Assembly: GCF_016909015.1 (NCBI RefSeq)
Contig: NZ_JAFBFA010000047.1
Location: 1-33,135 of the forward strand
Direction of reading: 5' to 3'
DNA: 33,135 nt
Origin: Gracilibacillus alcaliphilus
GTDB lineage: Bacteria; Bacillota; Bacilli; Bacillales; Amphibacillaceae
Translations under genes and position numbers: made by a program
Notes under the pieces: model-generated
What the model saw: the letters and a program-made list of their open reading frames with translations, nothing else
Databases searched by the model: none
What the model was told of the DNA's origin: nothing
Shown here: positions 8,159 through 15,410 of the stretch, piece after piece
Layout of the letters: each line of letters opens with the position of its first letter
Position numbering within the stretch: the stretch's first letter is position 1

Positions 8159-8977
8159 TTAAAGCTTTCTCAATCTCTCGATATGAATTGTAATATACCC
8201 TAGTTCCGACGGCGGAAACTCAATGCCGTATTTTTTTGTAATCATATCGGTCACTTGGACAGTGATTTGATAACAGTCTCTGAATTTTGTCTTAATCATC
8301 TTTAACATATCTCTATCCATCTCATGTACTTCATATTGACCAACTCTTGATAAGGCAAAATGTAAATGGGTAACCAATCTTTGATATGCTATATCATCCC
8401 CTTCTATATGCAAATTCATTTTCTCTAAAAATGCCTGCATCATTTCCCTGACAATAGCTGTATGTTTAATAGTTTGACTATAGTCACTGCCTTTCAGCTT
8501 CATCGTATGAATATGAAGGGCAATATGGGCAGCTTCATCTATTGGTACATCTAATTGGCATTGTTCACGCATATGCTGTACTGCCCATGTACCAATCTCA
8601 TATTCATCTCGATACAAAATCTTAATTTCATTAAGTAATTTATTTGGCAGATAAATCCCGTCTTCCATTCGTTCAATTGCGAAAGAAATGTGATCGGTTA
8701 AGGCGATATGGATATGTTCACTTAGTTTTGTACCTAGGTATTCTTCAGCGTAGGAGATGATCTGCTCAGAGATGATAAAATGCTGCTCTGGGATGCGATT
8801 TAATAATTGCTGAAACTTCTCATTTTCCTTCATGACAAAGAGTTGTTCTACCTTATTTTTGTTGATAACATCATTTTTCCGTTTGCCAAATGCGACGCCG
8901 TTACCAATGGCAACCTTCTCTTCCCCATCATCTATCACCAGAATCGCATTATTATTAAACACCTTTTTTAATTTCAC
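8159..8977 (-). CDS. BglG/LicT/GlcT-type transcription antiterminator
   Basis: The product binds a hairpin in the nascent leader mRNA and prevents a terminator from forming when the PTS sugar is being transported. The RNA-binding CAT domain (about 1-55) starts KLKKVFNNNAILV, very like LicT. Two PRD domains follow, with regulatory histidines in LTDHISFA and DEAAHIALHIH (PRD1) and in LVTHLHFAL and GYITIHIERL (PRD2). The start is taken as GTG at 8977: the AAAGGAG at 8987-8993 directly abuts an ATG at 8986, leaving no spacer, whereas the GTG is nine bases away and gives the usual LicT-like N-terminus. This gives 272 residues. Its target is probably the leader at 9645-9730. Confidence 0.85.
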   Translation of the reverse strand: MKLKKVFNNNAILVIDDGEEKVAIGNGVAFGKRKNDVINKNKVEQLFVMKENEKFQQLLNRIPEQHFIISEQIISYAEEYLGTKLSEHIHIALTDHISFAIERMEDGIYLPNKLLNEIKILYRDEYEIGTWAVQHMREQCQLDVPIDEAAHIALHIHTMKLKGSDYSQTIKHTAIVREMMQAFLEKMNLHIEGDDIAYQRLVTHLHFALSRVGQYEVHEMDRDMLKMIKTKFRDCYQITVQVTDMITKKYGIEFPPSELGYITIHIERLRKL

Positions 8978-9062
8978 CTTTATCATCTCCTTTCTGTTAT
9001 TTTACAGTAATCTAAGACAGAACATACTAGAAAACCAAAATATACTTGGATCTTTATTTCTA

Positions 9063-9109
9063 AGCAGGCGTAGGGCGCAATATATCATTCTGGAGCAGCC
9101 CACGCCTCA
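9063..9109 (-). other. Hairpin between the IIA gene and the antiterminator gene
   Basis: AGGCGTGGGC pairs with GCCCTACGCCT on the minus strand with one bulged base, around an AT-rich loop. No T-run follows, so it is not a standard terminator. It may mark an RNA processing or stability site, or tune expression between the two genes. Confidence 0.4.
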
Positions 9110-9118
9110 TCTTTCCCG

Positions 9119-9601
9119 TTAACTAATGGTAAGGATAACTGTCTCACCTGCTACACTTGTTATACCGGAAGCATCCTGATAAGATTTCTCTTTATCCGTG
9201 TTGGTAATCACAATAGGTGTTATAATATTGTCTGCGTGTTCTTCAATATAAGCTAAATCCACTTCCAAAATTGGATCCCCTACGCGAACTTGGTCTCCCA
9301 CAGCTGCTAAAGCCTGAAAACCTGCCCCTTTCAGACTGACGGTTTCCAACCCTACATGAATTAAGACTTCCACTCCATCTTCGGTCTCTATGCCGATTGC
9401 ATGTTTACTGTCCGGAATCTGAACGATCTTTCCGTTTACAGGTGCAACAACTTTTCCTTCTGAGGGGATGATCGCTGCTCCTTCTCCCATCATTCTCTCC
9501 CCAAATACTGGATCAGGTACATCGGTTAAGCTCACAACCTGACCTGACATCGGAGCAATTATCTCAATTGGTGCTGATTTTTTAAATAGTTTCTTAAACA
9601 T
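9119..9601 (-). CDS. PTS IIA component, glucose family (Crr-like)
   Basis: The 160-residue protein is a stand-alone IIA(Glc)-type domain that passes phosphate from HPr to the IIB cysteine. The phosphorylated histidine is H82 in VLIHVG, and the partner histidine H67 lies in SKHAIG. The opening PMSGQVVSLTDVPDPVF is typical. It is the first gene of the operon with the antiterminator and the IICB permease, so it most likely serves that permease, though such proteins often serve several permeases (B. subtilis YpqE is similar). AAAGGAAG precedes the ATG with a rather long spacer. Confidence 0.9.
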   Translation of the reverse strand: MFKKLFKKSAPIEIIAPMSGQVVSLTDVPDPVFGERMMGEGAAIIPSEGKVVAPVNGKIVQIPDSKHAIGIETEDGVEVLIHVGLETVSLKGAGFQALAAVGDQVRVGDPILEVDLAYIEEHADNIITPIVITNTDKEKSYQDASGITSVAGETVILTIS

Positions 9602-9644
9602 AGTCTGCGCTCTTCCTTTCTGTTTCTTTTCTCTAACAACTAAA

Positions 9645-9707
9645 AGGCATAGAGAAATAATAAAGGTTGTATAACATAAACAAATCCTTCACTTTTTCCC
9701 TATGCCT
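9645..9707 (-). terminator. Conditional terminator in the leader of the PTS operon
   Basis: AGGCATAGGGAAA (minus strand, 9707-9695) pairs with TTTCTCTATGCCT (9657-9645), a 13-bp stem with one G-T pair. Its long loop contains a second small stem (GGATTTGT with ACAACC). The 3' arm runs into TTTT. It lies between the promoter at 9759-9787 and the IIA start at 9601, where an antitermination-controlled operon needs one. Confidence 0.7.
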
Positions 9708-9730
9708 AATCGAGTTAGTCACATAAGAAC
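9696..9730 (-). promoter_or_regulatory. Candidate antiterminator hairpin (RAT-like) overlapping the leader terminator
   Basis: On the minus strand TTCTTATG pairs with CATAGGGA (8 bp with G-T pairs). Above an asymmetric internal loop (TGA against G) CTAA pairs with TTAG around the loop CTCGA. This two-stem shape resembles the RNA sites of BglG-family antiterminators. It uses the same bases as the 5' arm of the terminator, so the two cannot form together. The primary sequence is not the classical LicT/SacT site, so the call rests on structure, overlap and the antiterminator gene in the operon. Confidence 0.55.
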
Positions 9731-9758
9731 CAATATTTTATTTGGTTAACTGCAATCA

Positions 9759-9787
9759 TCATACCATATACCTATAAAGTTGTCTAT
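9759..9787 (-). promoter_or_regulatory. SigA promoter of the PTS operon
   Basis: On the minus strand TAGACA (9787-9782) and TATGAT (9764-9759) are each five of six to consensus, with a 17-base spacer. The -35 lies inside a NagR-like operator. The transcript would start near 9752, about 150 bases before the IIA gene. Confidence 0.75.
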
Positions 9788-9794
9788 ACCTTTT
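9779..9794. promoter_or_regulatory. NagR/DasR-like operator over the PTS operon promoter
   Basis: AAAGGTATAGACAACT on the minus strand is very close to the ATTGGTATAGACAACT type of site bound by the GntR-family repressor NagR (YvoA) of B. subtilis. It covers the -35 element, which fits repression relieved by amino-sugar phosphates. No nagR gene is in the window. Confidence 0.65.
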
Positions 9795-9852
9795 GGAATT
9801 ATTTTTATTTTCCCTCTTTAAACCTTATTATAAAAGGCATAGTAGGCCTTTT

Positions 9853-9868
9853 TAATTATAGACAACTA
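9853..9868. promoter_or_regulatory. Second NagR-like operator, opposite orientation
   Basis: TTAATTATAGACAACT on the plus strand shares TATAGACAACT with the operator at 9779-9794 but points the other way. The two sites lie about 60 bases apart, centre to centre near 75, upstream of the promoter, so they may act together. Confidence 0.5.
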
Positions 9869-9937
9869 CACAATTTTCTGAAAATTCTTAATAAGTTAAG
9901 ACTACCATAAAGTCTGAAAAAGATCGGCTTATAACAG

Positions 9938-9973
9938 AAAATCAGAGCAACTGTAAGCACTTGCTCTGATTTT
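9938..9973 (-). terminator. Terminator of aroA
   Basis: A perfect 13-bp stem (9938-9950 with 9961-9973) lies just after the aroA stop codon. On the minus strand it carries a T-run in the 3' arm. Confidence 0.9.
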
Positions 9974-9984
9974 TAGAGTCTTAC

Positions 9985-11049
9985 TTATTTATTTAATAAG
10001 TCTTTCATAAACTGATGGAATGTCGGGATATCCATTTGTTGAGCAGCATCAGATAAAGCAACCGCTGGATCAGGGTGTACCTCTGCCATTACTCCATCTG
10101 CTCCAATTGCCAATGCCGCTTTCGCTGCTGGCAACAACAAGTCTCTTCTACCTGTAGAATGTGTTACATCGACCATAACAGGCAGGTGTGTTTCTTGTTT
10201 AAGGATTGGCACAGCTGTAATATCTAATGTATTACGAGTAGCCTTCTCATATGTTCTAATTCCACGTTCACAAAGAATAATATCGCCATTACCTTTGGAG
10301 ATAATGTACTCTGCTGCATTGATAAAGTCAGAAATAGTAGCGGACATACCACGTTTTAATAAGACAGGCTTATTGGTCTCACCGGCAGCCTTTAATAATT
10401 CAAAGTTTTGCATATTTCGTGCACCGATTTGAATCACATCGATATAATCTACTGCTTTCTCAATATGAGCAGGGTTTACAATTTCACTTACTACAGCAAG
10501 CCCTTGTTCTTCTGCTACACGTTTTAAGATTTCAAGACCTTCAAATCCTAATCCTTGGAAATCATAAGGTGATGTTCTTGGTTTAAATGCACCGCCTCGG
10601 ATTAGTTTCAATCCTTCTTGCTTGATAGCCTTCGCTACTTCTGTTACTTGTTCGTAGCTCTCCACCGCACATGGCCCGAAAATAAAGTGCTGCTTACCAT
10701 CACCGAATTTTTCTTCATTTATAGTAATAACCGTGTCTTCTGGTTTCTTCTTACGTGATACTAGCAATGCTTTACTATGATCATCCTCTTGCAGTTCCAG
10801 TCCAGCCTTGAAAATCTCCTTGAATAAGTGAACAATCGTAGAATTCTCAAATGGCCCATCATTATGCTTCGTGATTAAATTTAACATATCACGTTCACGA
10901 ACAGGATCATAACTACGATTAGCACCTTGCTTTTCTTTCACTTGACCAGTTTTTTGCACCAATTCAGCACGTTTATTAATTAACGCCAGTATTTCAAGGT
11001 TTGTTTGGTCAAGCTGTTCACGAAGCTGATCCAATTGTTCATTACTCAT
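9985..11049 (-). CDS. aroA: Bifunctional chorismate mutase / DAHP synthase
   Basis: This enzyme joins phosphoenolpyruvate and erythrose 4-phosphate to start the shikimate pathway. The 354-residue product has an AroQ-type chorismate mutase domain (about 1-85, LREQLDQTNLEILALINKRA), which in this family also senses chorismate/prephenate for feedback control. It is fused to a type I DAHP synthase barrel (about 100-354) with FGPCAVES, RGGAFKPRTSPYDFQG and DVTHSTGRRDL. Length matches B. subtilis AroA (358). The ATG follows a GGGGGA ribosome binding site. It is transcribed away from the actin-like gene at 11279. Confidence 0.95.
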   Translation of the reverse strand: MSNEQLDQLREQLDQTNLEILALINKRAELVQKTGQVKEKQGANRSYDPVRERDMLNLITKHNDGPFENSTIVHLFKEIFKAGLELQEDDHSKALLVSRKKKPEDTVITINEEKFGDGKQHFIFGPCAVESYEQVTEVAKAIKQEGLKLIRGGAFKPRTSPYDFQGLGFEGLEILKRVAEEQGLAVVSEIVNPAHIEKAVDYIDVIQIGARNMQNFELLKAAGETNKPVLLKRGMSATISDFINAAEYIISKGNGDIILCERGIRTYEKATRNTLDITAVPILKQETHLPVMVDVTHSTGRRDLLLPAAKAALAIGADGVMAEVHPDPAVALSDAAQQMDIPTFHQFMKDLLNK

Positions 11050-11278
11050 TATAAAATCCCCCTACTCCCTTTATATTATTATTTAGAAAGGCAATATTCA
11101 TTGTTTCTCGAATTCTTTCTACAAGAAAACTAATACCTTCTGATAGCATAAAAAAAATGTTATACTTTTTCTATGGAATTACGGATTATTATAGCTAAAA
11201 AAACGACAATTGTCACCTATATAGACGAATATTTTTTGAATATTTAAAATTTGTTCATTAACGGAGAGGAAAAGAGAT

Positions 11279-13414
11279 ATGAATAAACCTATTTTTGCCT
11301 TAGATATTGGAACAAGATCAGTGATTGGTTTACTAATAGAGCAAGTAGATCAACACTATCAATTAATCGATTATTATATTCTTGAACATGAAGAGCGCGC
11401 CATGTTAGATGGACAGATACATAATGTCGTAGCAGTTGCCGAAAGCATACATAAAGTGAAGTTATATTTAGAAGAAAAACATCAACTAAAACTAACTGAA
11501 GCATGTGTAGCTGCTGCCGGAAGGGCATTGAAAACGAAGCGTGTATCTGCCCATCAATTGATTGCTGCCCAGCCTATGATCGATGAAGAAGCCGTTGTGC
11601 TGCTTGAATTAGAAGCCGTCCAGAAGGCACAATATGAATTAGCTAACGGAGAAGAAGAAGAACGTCATCACTACTATTGTGTTGGCTATTCCGTCACGTA
11701 TTATCGATTAGACGGGGAAGAAATCGGATCACTGATTGATCAGCAAGGGGAAAGTGCTGAAGTAGAAATCATTGCTACGTTCCTGCCAAAAGTGGTCGTG
11801 GAATCATTACTAGCCGCTTTGCAGCGCGCTCATTTAGACCTAGAGGCATTAACACTTGAACCGATTGCTGCCATTCAAGTACTTATCCCTCCTTCTATGA
11901 GACGTTTAAACGTTGCTCTTGTTGATATTGGAGCCGGAACGAGTGATATTGCAATTACCTCTGAAGGCACGGTTACCGCATACGGAATGGTACCTAAAGC
12001 AGGAGATGAGATTACGGAAGCAATTAGTGATCATTATTTACTAGATTTCCATCAAGCAGAAGACTGTAAAAGGGATATCACGCTGTATAAGAAGACCATC
12101 ATTGAAGATATCCTTGGATTTGAACAGGAAATCCTTTATGAAGAAATGGTAGAACACATCTTAGCTGCTGTCGAACAATTAGCAGAGGCTATTGCCCAGG
12201 AAATACTAGCATTAAATGGCGGTAAATCGCCCAAGGCAGTCATGTTAGTAGGTGGAGGCAGTCAAACCCCTGCCCTACCAAAGTTACTCGCAAACAAGCT
12301 GCAATTGCCTGCTAACCGAGTTGCCATTCGGGACGCCAATGCCATTCCATCATTGATTAAGCACGACACCCTGCCAACAGGCCCTGATTTCGTCACACCG
12401 ATTGGGATTGCCATTGCTGCCAAGCAGAATCCTGTTCATTATATTAGTGTCGAGGTCAACGGCCGCACGATCCGACTGTTTGAAATGAAAAGCTTAACCA
12501 TTGCTGACAGCTTATTAGCTGCCGGTATTAATATTAAGAAGCTGTATGGAAAACCAGGCCTAGCAGCAATCATCACTTATAATGGCAAACAAGTTACCTT
12601 ACCTGGCGCCTATGGTTCAGCACCTATTATTTATATTAATGATACTGAGGCAACTATTCATGACACGATTCAAAACGGAGATACCATCAATATTCATCCA
12701 GGCGATGATGGCAGTCCTGCTAAGGTATCCATAAAAGATCTAATCGGCGACTGGAAAGCACTTTCTGTCTATTATCAAGGAGAATTAATGGAAATCTATC
12801 CATCGGTTACTGTGAATGAACAAGCTGTATCCTCCTCCTACATACTACAAGATGGGGATACAGTAAAACACCAACAGACACTTACACTAGGTTCCTTCTT
12901 ACATGACTATCAGAAAGAAATAAATCTAGAAACACCATTTATTATTTGGTTGAATGACCATCAAAAAACTATGGAAGCCTATAATAAAACACTTCTGATA
13001 AACGGACAGCCAGCCAAGCAAACAGATATACTGTATGATGAAGACAAAATCGAAGTAATATCTGCTGAACTCCCAAGTCTAAAGGAGCTATTAGAAGCGC
13101 TAGACATTAGGTATAGAAATCAGATACCAATCTCTTATAACCAACAACCGCTGACATTAACAAAAGAATTGGTCAAGATCTATCGCAATGGAGAAAGATT
13201 ATCCTTAGAGGATCATATTCATCCACAAGATAACTTACAAATGGAGACACAAAAACAAGGAGCCTTCATCTTTCAAGATATCTTCCGCTTCATCTCAATT
13301 GATTTAACAACGGCAAAAGGAAAAGTGGAATTGTTACGGAATGGACAGCCAGCTACCTTCTTTGAAGCACTACAACCAAATGACAAAATTACAATTCAAA
13401 TCGAAAACCGCTGA
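11279..13414 (+). CDS. FtsA/PilM-like actin-fold protein with repetitive C-terminal tail
   Basis: Residues 1-385 form an actin-like ATPase of the FtsA/PilM type: phosphate-1 loop ALDIGTRSVIG (7-17), an FtsA-like extra domain around 84-165, phosphate-2 loop ALVDIGAGTSDIAI (213-226), and adenosine motif AVMLVGGGSQTPALP (320-334). Residues 386-711 are unlike FtsA. They hold about five copies of a unit with the pattern vN(g/d)...(d)..l..(g/n)D.i.i, at about 451-473, 510-532, 571-594, 633-656 and 683-707, which looks like ThiS/SLBB-type small beta domains. No signal peptide, transmembrane segment or FtsA-like C-terminal amphipathic helix is seen. GGAGAGG precedes the ATG. Related long FtsA-domain proteins are annotated in Bacillaceae, but the function is unknown to me. 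Confidence 0.75.
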   Translation: MNKPIFALDIGTRSVIGLLIEQVDQHYQLIDYYILEHEERAMLDGQIHNVVAVAESIHKVKLYLEEKHQLKLTEACVAAAGRALKTKRVSAHQLIAAQPMIDEEAVVLLELEAVQKAQYELANGEEEERHHYYCVGYSVTYYRLDGEEIGSLIDQQGESAEVEIIATFLPKVVVESLLAALQRAHLDLEALTLEPIAAIQVLIPPSMRRLNVALVDIGAGTSDIAITSEGTVTAYGMVPKAGDEITEAISDHYLLDFHQAEDCKRDITLYKKTIIEDILGFEQEILYEEMVEHILAAVEQLAEAIAQEILALNGGKSPKAVMLVGGGSQTPALPKLLANKLQLPANRVAIRDANAIPSLIKHDTLPTGPDFVTPIGIAIAAKQNPVHYISVEVNGRTIRLFEMKSLTIADSLLAAGINIKKLYGKPGLAAIITYNGKQVTLPGAYGSAPIIYINDTEATIHDTIQNGDTINIHPGDDGSPAKVSIKDLIGDWKALSVYYQGELMEIYPSVTVNEQAVSSSYILQDGDTVKHQQTLTLGSFLHDYQKEINLETPFIIWLNDHQKTMEAYNKTLLINGQPAKQTDILYDEDKIEVISAELPSLKELLEALDIRYRNQIPISYNQQPLTLTKELVKIYRNGERLSLEDHIHPQDNLQMETQKQGAFIFQDIFRFISIDLTTAKGKVELLRNGQPATFFEALQPNDKITIQIENR

Positions 13415-13430
13415 ATTTTTCAGCGGTTTT
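13404..13430 (+). terminator. Terminator of the actin-like gene
   Basis: AAAACCGCTGAA pairs perfectly with TTCAGCGGTTTT over a TTT loop, and the stop codon TGA (13412-13414) lies inside the 5' arm. A T-run completes it. Confidence 0.93.
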
Positions 13431-13532
13431 TGTCGATTATATAACGAAACAACTTGACTTGCTCCTTCCTTATCAAAAACATCATCTTAGTGAGGAAGTT
13501 TTGTTAGCAAGATACCATAAGATGTGCATGCT

Positions 13533-13853
13533 TCACAGCATTCTCTTTAGTTGTTCTTCTTTGATATCACCATGATTAAGATGCAGATTCACTTCCCCAT
13601 TTATAAATTGAAGCGCTTGTGGAGACTCATGTTTTACCCGATACTTCTCTGCCAGGTAATCAGATAATTCTCTTGCTTCTTGGACATATAGGCGGTACAT
13701 TGGGATATTTGCTCGTTCTCGGCAGCCTTCGAATTGTTTATTTGCCTCTGTACTAATGGGACAAGTCAGACTATGCTTCAATACCACCAACGAACTATTA
13801 TTCTCGATAGCCTCTTGAAACTCTTCAATTGTTTGTAACTGCTGAATATTCAC
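13533..13853 (-). CDS. ytxJ: YtxJ/BrxC, monothiol bacilliredoxin-type protein
   Basis: The 106-residue thioredoxin-fold protein has a single-cysteine CPIS motif (residues 31-34) after VVLKHSLT, as in YtxJ (BrxC), which removes bacillithiol from oxidised proteins. The start is GTG at 13853, eight bases after GGGAGTG. It is the last gene of the ytxG-ytxH-ytxJ set known from B. subtilis, where it belongs to the SigB stress regulon. A 236-bp repeat element separates it here from ytxH, so its link to the SigB promoter may be weakened. Confidence 0.9.
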   Translation of the reverse strand: MNIQQLQTIEEFQEAIENNSSLVVLKHSLTCPISTEANKQFEGCRERANIPMYRLYVQEARELSDYLAEKYRVKHESPQALQFINGEVNLHLNHGDIKEEQLKRML

Positions 13854-13880
13854 GTTTGCAACACTCCCTTTTTATATGTT

Positions 13881-14116
13881 GTTCAACAAGCCCGATAAAA
13901 ATGACACATCGAATGTCGGAGTTGGCAGTAGGGGAACTTCTACTAAGATCACCCACATCGTGTGGGTAACGCAGAAGTCAACACATCCTGTGCAAGTCCG
14001 TTACTCAAAGCTGCGCCGCCTTGAACTTTCGACGCACACGACGTGCTAGTATCTTTGTTGCAACACGATGTTGCGAACTTAACCGATGACGATCCTTTTT
14101 ACCAAACTTTTTGAAC
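13881..14116 (-). repeat. Dispersed element, family I, copy A
   Basis: Ends are GTTCAACAAG (13881-13890) and CTTTTTGAAC (14107-14116), a 10-bp terminal inverted repeat with one mismatch. Bases 13921-13978 are identical over 58 bp to the reverse complement of 27768-27825. Inside is a nested hairpin: ACCCACA and TGTGGGT over TCG, within outer ACTTCT/AGAAGT. No protein is encoded. It lies between ytxH and ytxJ and points toward ytxJ. Confidence 0.9.
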
Positions 14117-14133
14117 ACTCCCTTTTATGAATT

Positions 14134-14174
14134 TCTCCATACAAAAGAACTGCCCTACCTCTTTTGTATGGAGA
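14134..14174. other. 15-bp perfect hairpin between ytxH and ytxJ
   Basis: TCTCCATACAAAAGA (14134-14148) pairs with TCTTTTGTATGGAGA (14160-14174). There is no clear T-run on either strand, so it may be a decayed terminator of ytxGH or an RNA stability element. A second small hairpin, TCCATGC over TGC with GCATGGA, lies at 14209-14225, close to the ytxH stop. Confidence 0.6.
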
Positions 14175-14239
14175 TTTAGACAGCTCTTCCTTATCACAAT
14201 ACTAGCTATCCATGCTGCGCATGGACAGACACTATGGGC

Positions 14240-14701
14240 TTATTCTTTCTTTTCGTTTTCACTTTCAACAGCTTGTGCGGCTTTTTCAATAGCTTGTGCT
14301 ACTTCTTCGGCTGTTTTCTCTGGATCTGCTTTTTCAGAGATTTTATTTTGAATAGTCTCTTTTGTTTCTTTCAATTTATTAGACACTTCATCGGTTTTTT
14401 GGGCAACCGTATTACTGATTTGTTCTGTTTGTTCTTTTGCGTAATCTCTAATATCGTTTCCTTTTTCATAGGCAGCATCTTTTAGTTCAATACCTTTCTC
14501 GTAAGCGGCGTCTTTCCATTCACTGGCACGCTCTTTTACATATTCTGCCCCTTGATTAATATCACTTCTTAATTCTTTACCTGATTTTGGAGCAAAAATA
14601 AGAGCTAAAGAAGCACCTACAATCCCTCCGATTAAGGAACCGATTAAAAAGTCCTTGCTATTGATATTTTGATTATTCTCTGATTGGCGTTGATTAGTCA
14701 T
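14240..14701 (-). CDS. ytxH: YtxH-family general stress membrane protein
   Basis: The 153-residue protein has one N-terminal membrane segment (about residues 18-37, a Gly-rich LIGGIVGASLALIF) followed by APKSGKELR, the YtxH hallmark. A long charged helical tail follows, with an internal duplication (KDAAYEKG appears twice, spaced about 12 residues apart). In B. subtilis it belongs to the SigB regulon; no biochemical function is established. GGAGGAAT precedes the ATG. It lies 20 bases after ytxG, in one unit. Confidence 0.9.
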   Translation of the reverse strand: MTNQRQSENNQNINSKDFLIGSLIGGIVGASLALIFAPKSGKELRSDINQGAEYVKERASEWKDAAYEKGIELKDAAYEKGNDIRDYAKEQTEQISNTVAQKTDEVSNKLKETKETIQNKISEKADPEKTAEEVAQAIEKAAQAVESENEKKE

Positions 14702-14721
14702 TGTTATTCCTCCAATATTGA

Positions 14722-15138
14722 TTATTTTTGTTTATTATTCTTATTTTTATTAAATAATTCTAACACAACTGTACTCCACTTAATAGCCTGAGCAGTGGTT
14801 TCTTTGTTTTCCTCTGCAACTTGCCGCACTGCTTTTGAAACGGTACGAACCGAATCAGTTAAATCAGTAAATGTATCTCCTACATTTCGCACACCATCTA
14901 CTACTGTGTTTAATTGCGTTGTTTTTACTTGAATCTCATCTGTCAGCTTATTTGTCTTATTGAGCAGGGCTTGTACTTCCACAATGATTCCCTTTACATC
15001 TTGATCAAAGCCTTCCAGGGTATCTGCAACACTTGATAATGTACGCTTAGTTTCTCTAAGAACAAGTACTAAATATATAACGAGAACGGCAAAAGCAACT
15101 GCTGCTATAAATGCGGCTAAGTATAAAAGTACTTCCAT
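14722..15138 (-). CDS. ytxG: YtxG, DUF948-type membrane stress protein
   Basis: The 138-residue product starts with a hydrophobic membrane helix (about residues 3-27) and continues as a predicted coiled coil rich in V, T, D and L, of the DUF948 type. GAAGGAGTG lies before the ATG. It is the first gene after a SigB-type promoter, as in the B. subtilis ytxGHJ operon. The role is unknown beyond stress association. Confidence 0.9.
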   Translation of the reverse strand: MEVLLYLAAFIAAVAFAVLVIYLVLVLRETKRTLSSVADTLEGFDQDVKGIIVEVQALLNKTNKLTDEIQVKTTQLNTVVDGVRNVGDTFTDLTDSVRTVSKAVRQVAEENKETTAQAIKWSTVVLELFNKNKNNKQK

Positions 15139-15191
15139 TTATTCGTTCACTCCTTCGTATGTATTTCATAAATTTCAATGATAGTAATGTT

Positions 15192-15216
15192 ATACCCTTT
15201 AAACTCCATTCTAAAC
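15192..15216 (-). promoter_or_regulatory. SigB-type promoter of ytxGHJ
   Basis: On the minus strand GTTTAG (15216-15211), a 13-base spacer and GGGTAT (15197-15192) match the general-stress sigma-B consensus GTTTaa-N12-15-GGGWAW. It lies 54 bases before the ytxG start, and the operon is SigB-controlled in B. subtilis. Confidence 0.75.
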
Positions 15217-15363
15217 AAACTGAAAATAAAATTCACGTGAAAAGGTTATCTTTTTTTTATTTTCCCTGAAACCATTGTCATTACTCACTTTCCCCTCAAG
15301 TAAAATCTTTCAGCTGCAGATACCTTTATTGTTCAAGCATTCTAGAGGGAGACAAAAAATAAA

Positions 15364-15400
15364 GCTGCCGCAAAATGTAACATTTACATTATGCAACAGC
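15364..15400 (-). terminator. Terminator of murC
   Basis: AATGTAA/TTACATT, GCA/TGC and GCTG/CAGC segments form an interrupted stem just after the murC stop. On the minus strand TTTATTTTTT follows. The sequence shares the GCTGTTGCATAAT pattern with hairpins at 23892 and 24177. Confidence 0.8.
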
Positions 15401-15410
15401 CCCGTTTGTT

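Noticed and set aside
13440..13532. Terminator of ytxJ
   Set aside because: CTTGCT/AGCAAG and CTTCC/GGAAG arms exist, but the loop is large and no T-run follows on the minus strand.
13860..14116. CRISPR array
   Set aside because: The repeats in this window are single, dispersed, 200-plus bases long and not spaced in tandem; no array or cas gene is present.
14127..14485. Rightward frames rich in F and S opposite ytxH
   Set aside because: They are antisense shadows of the ytxH coding sequence with no initiation signals.
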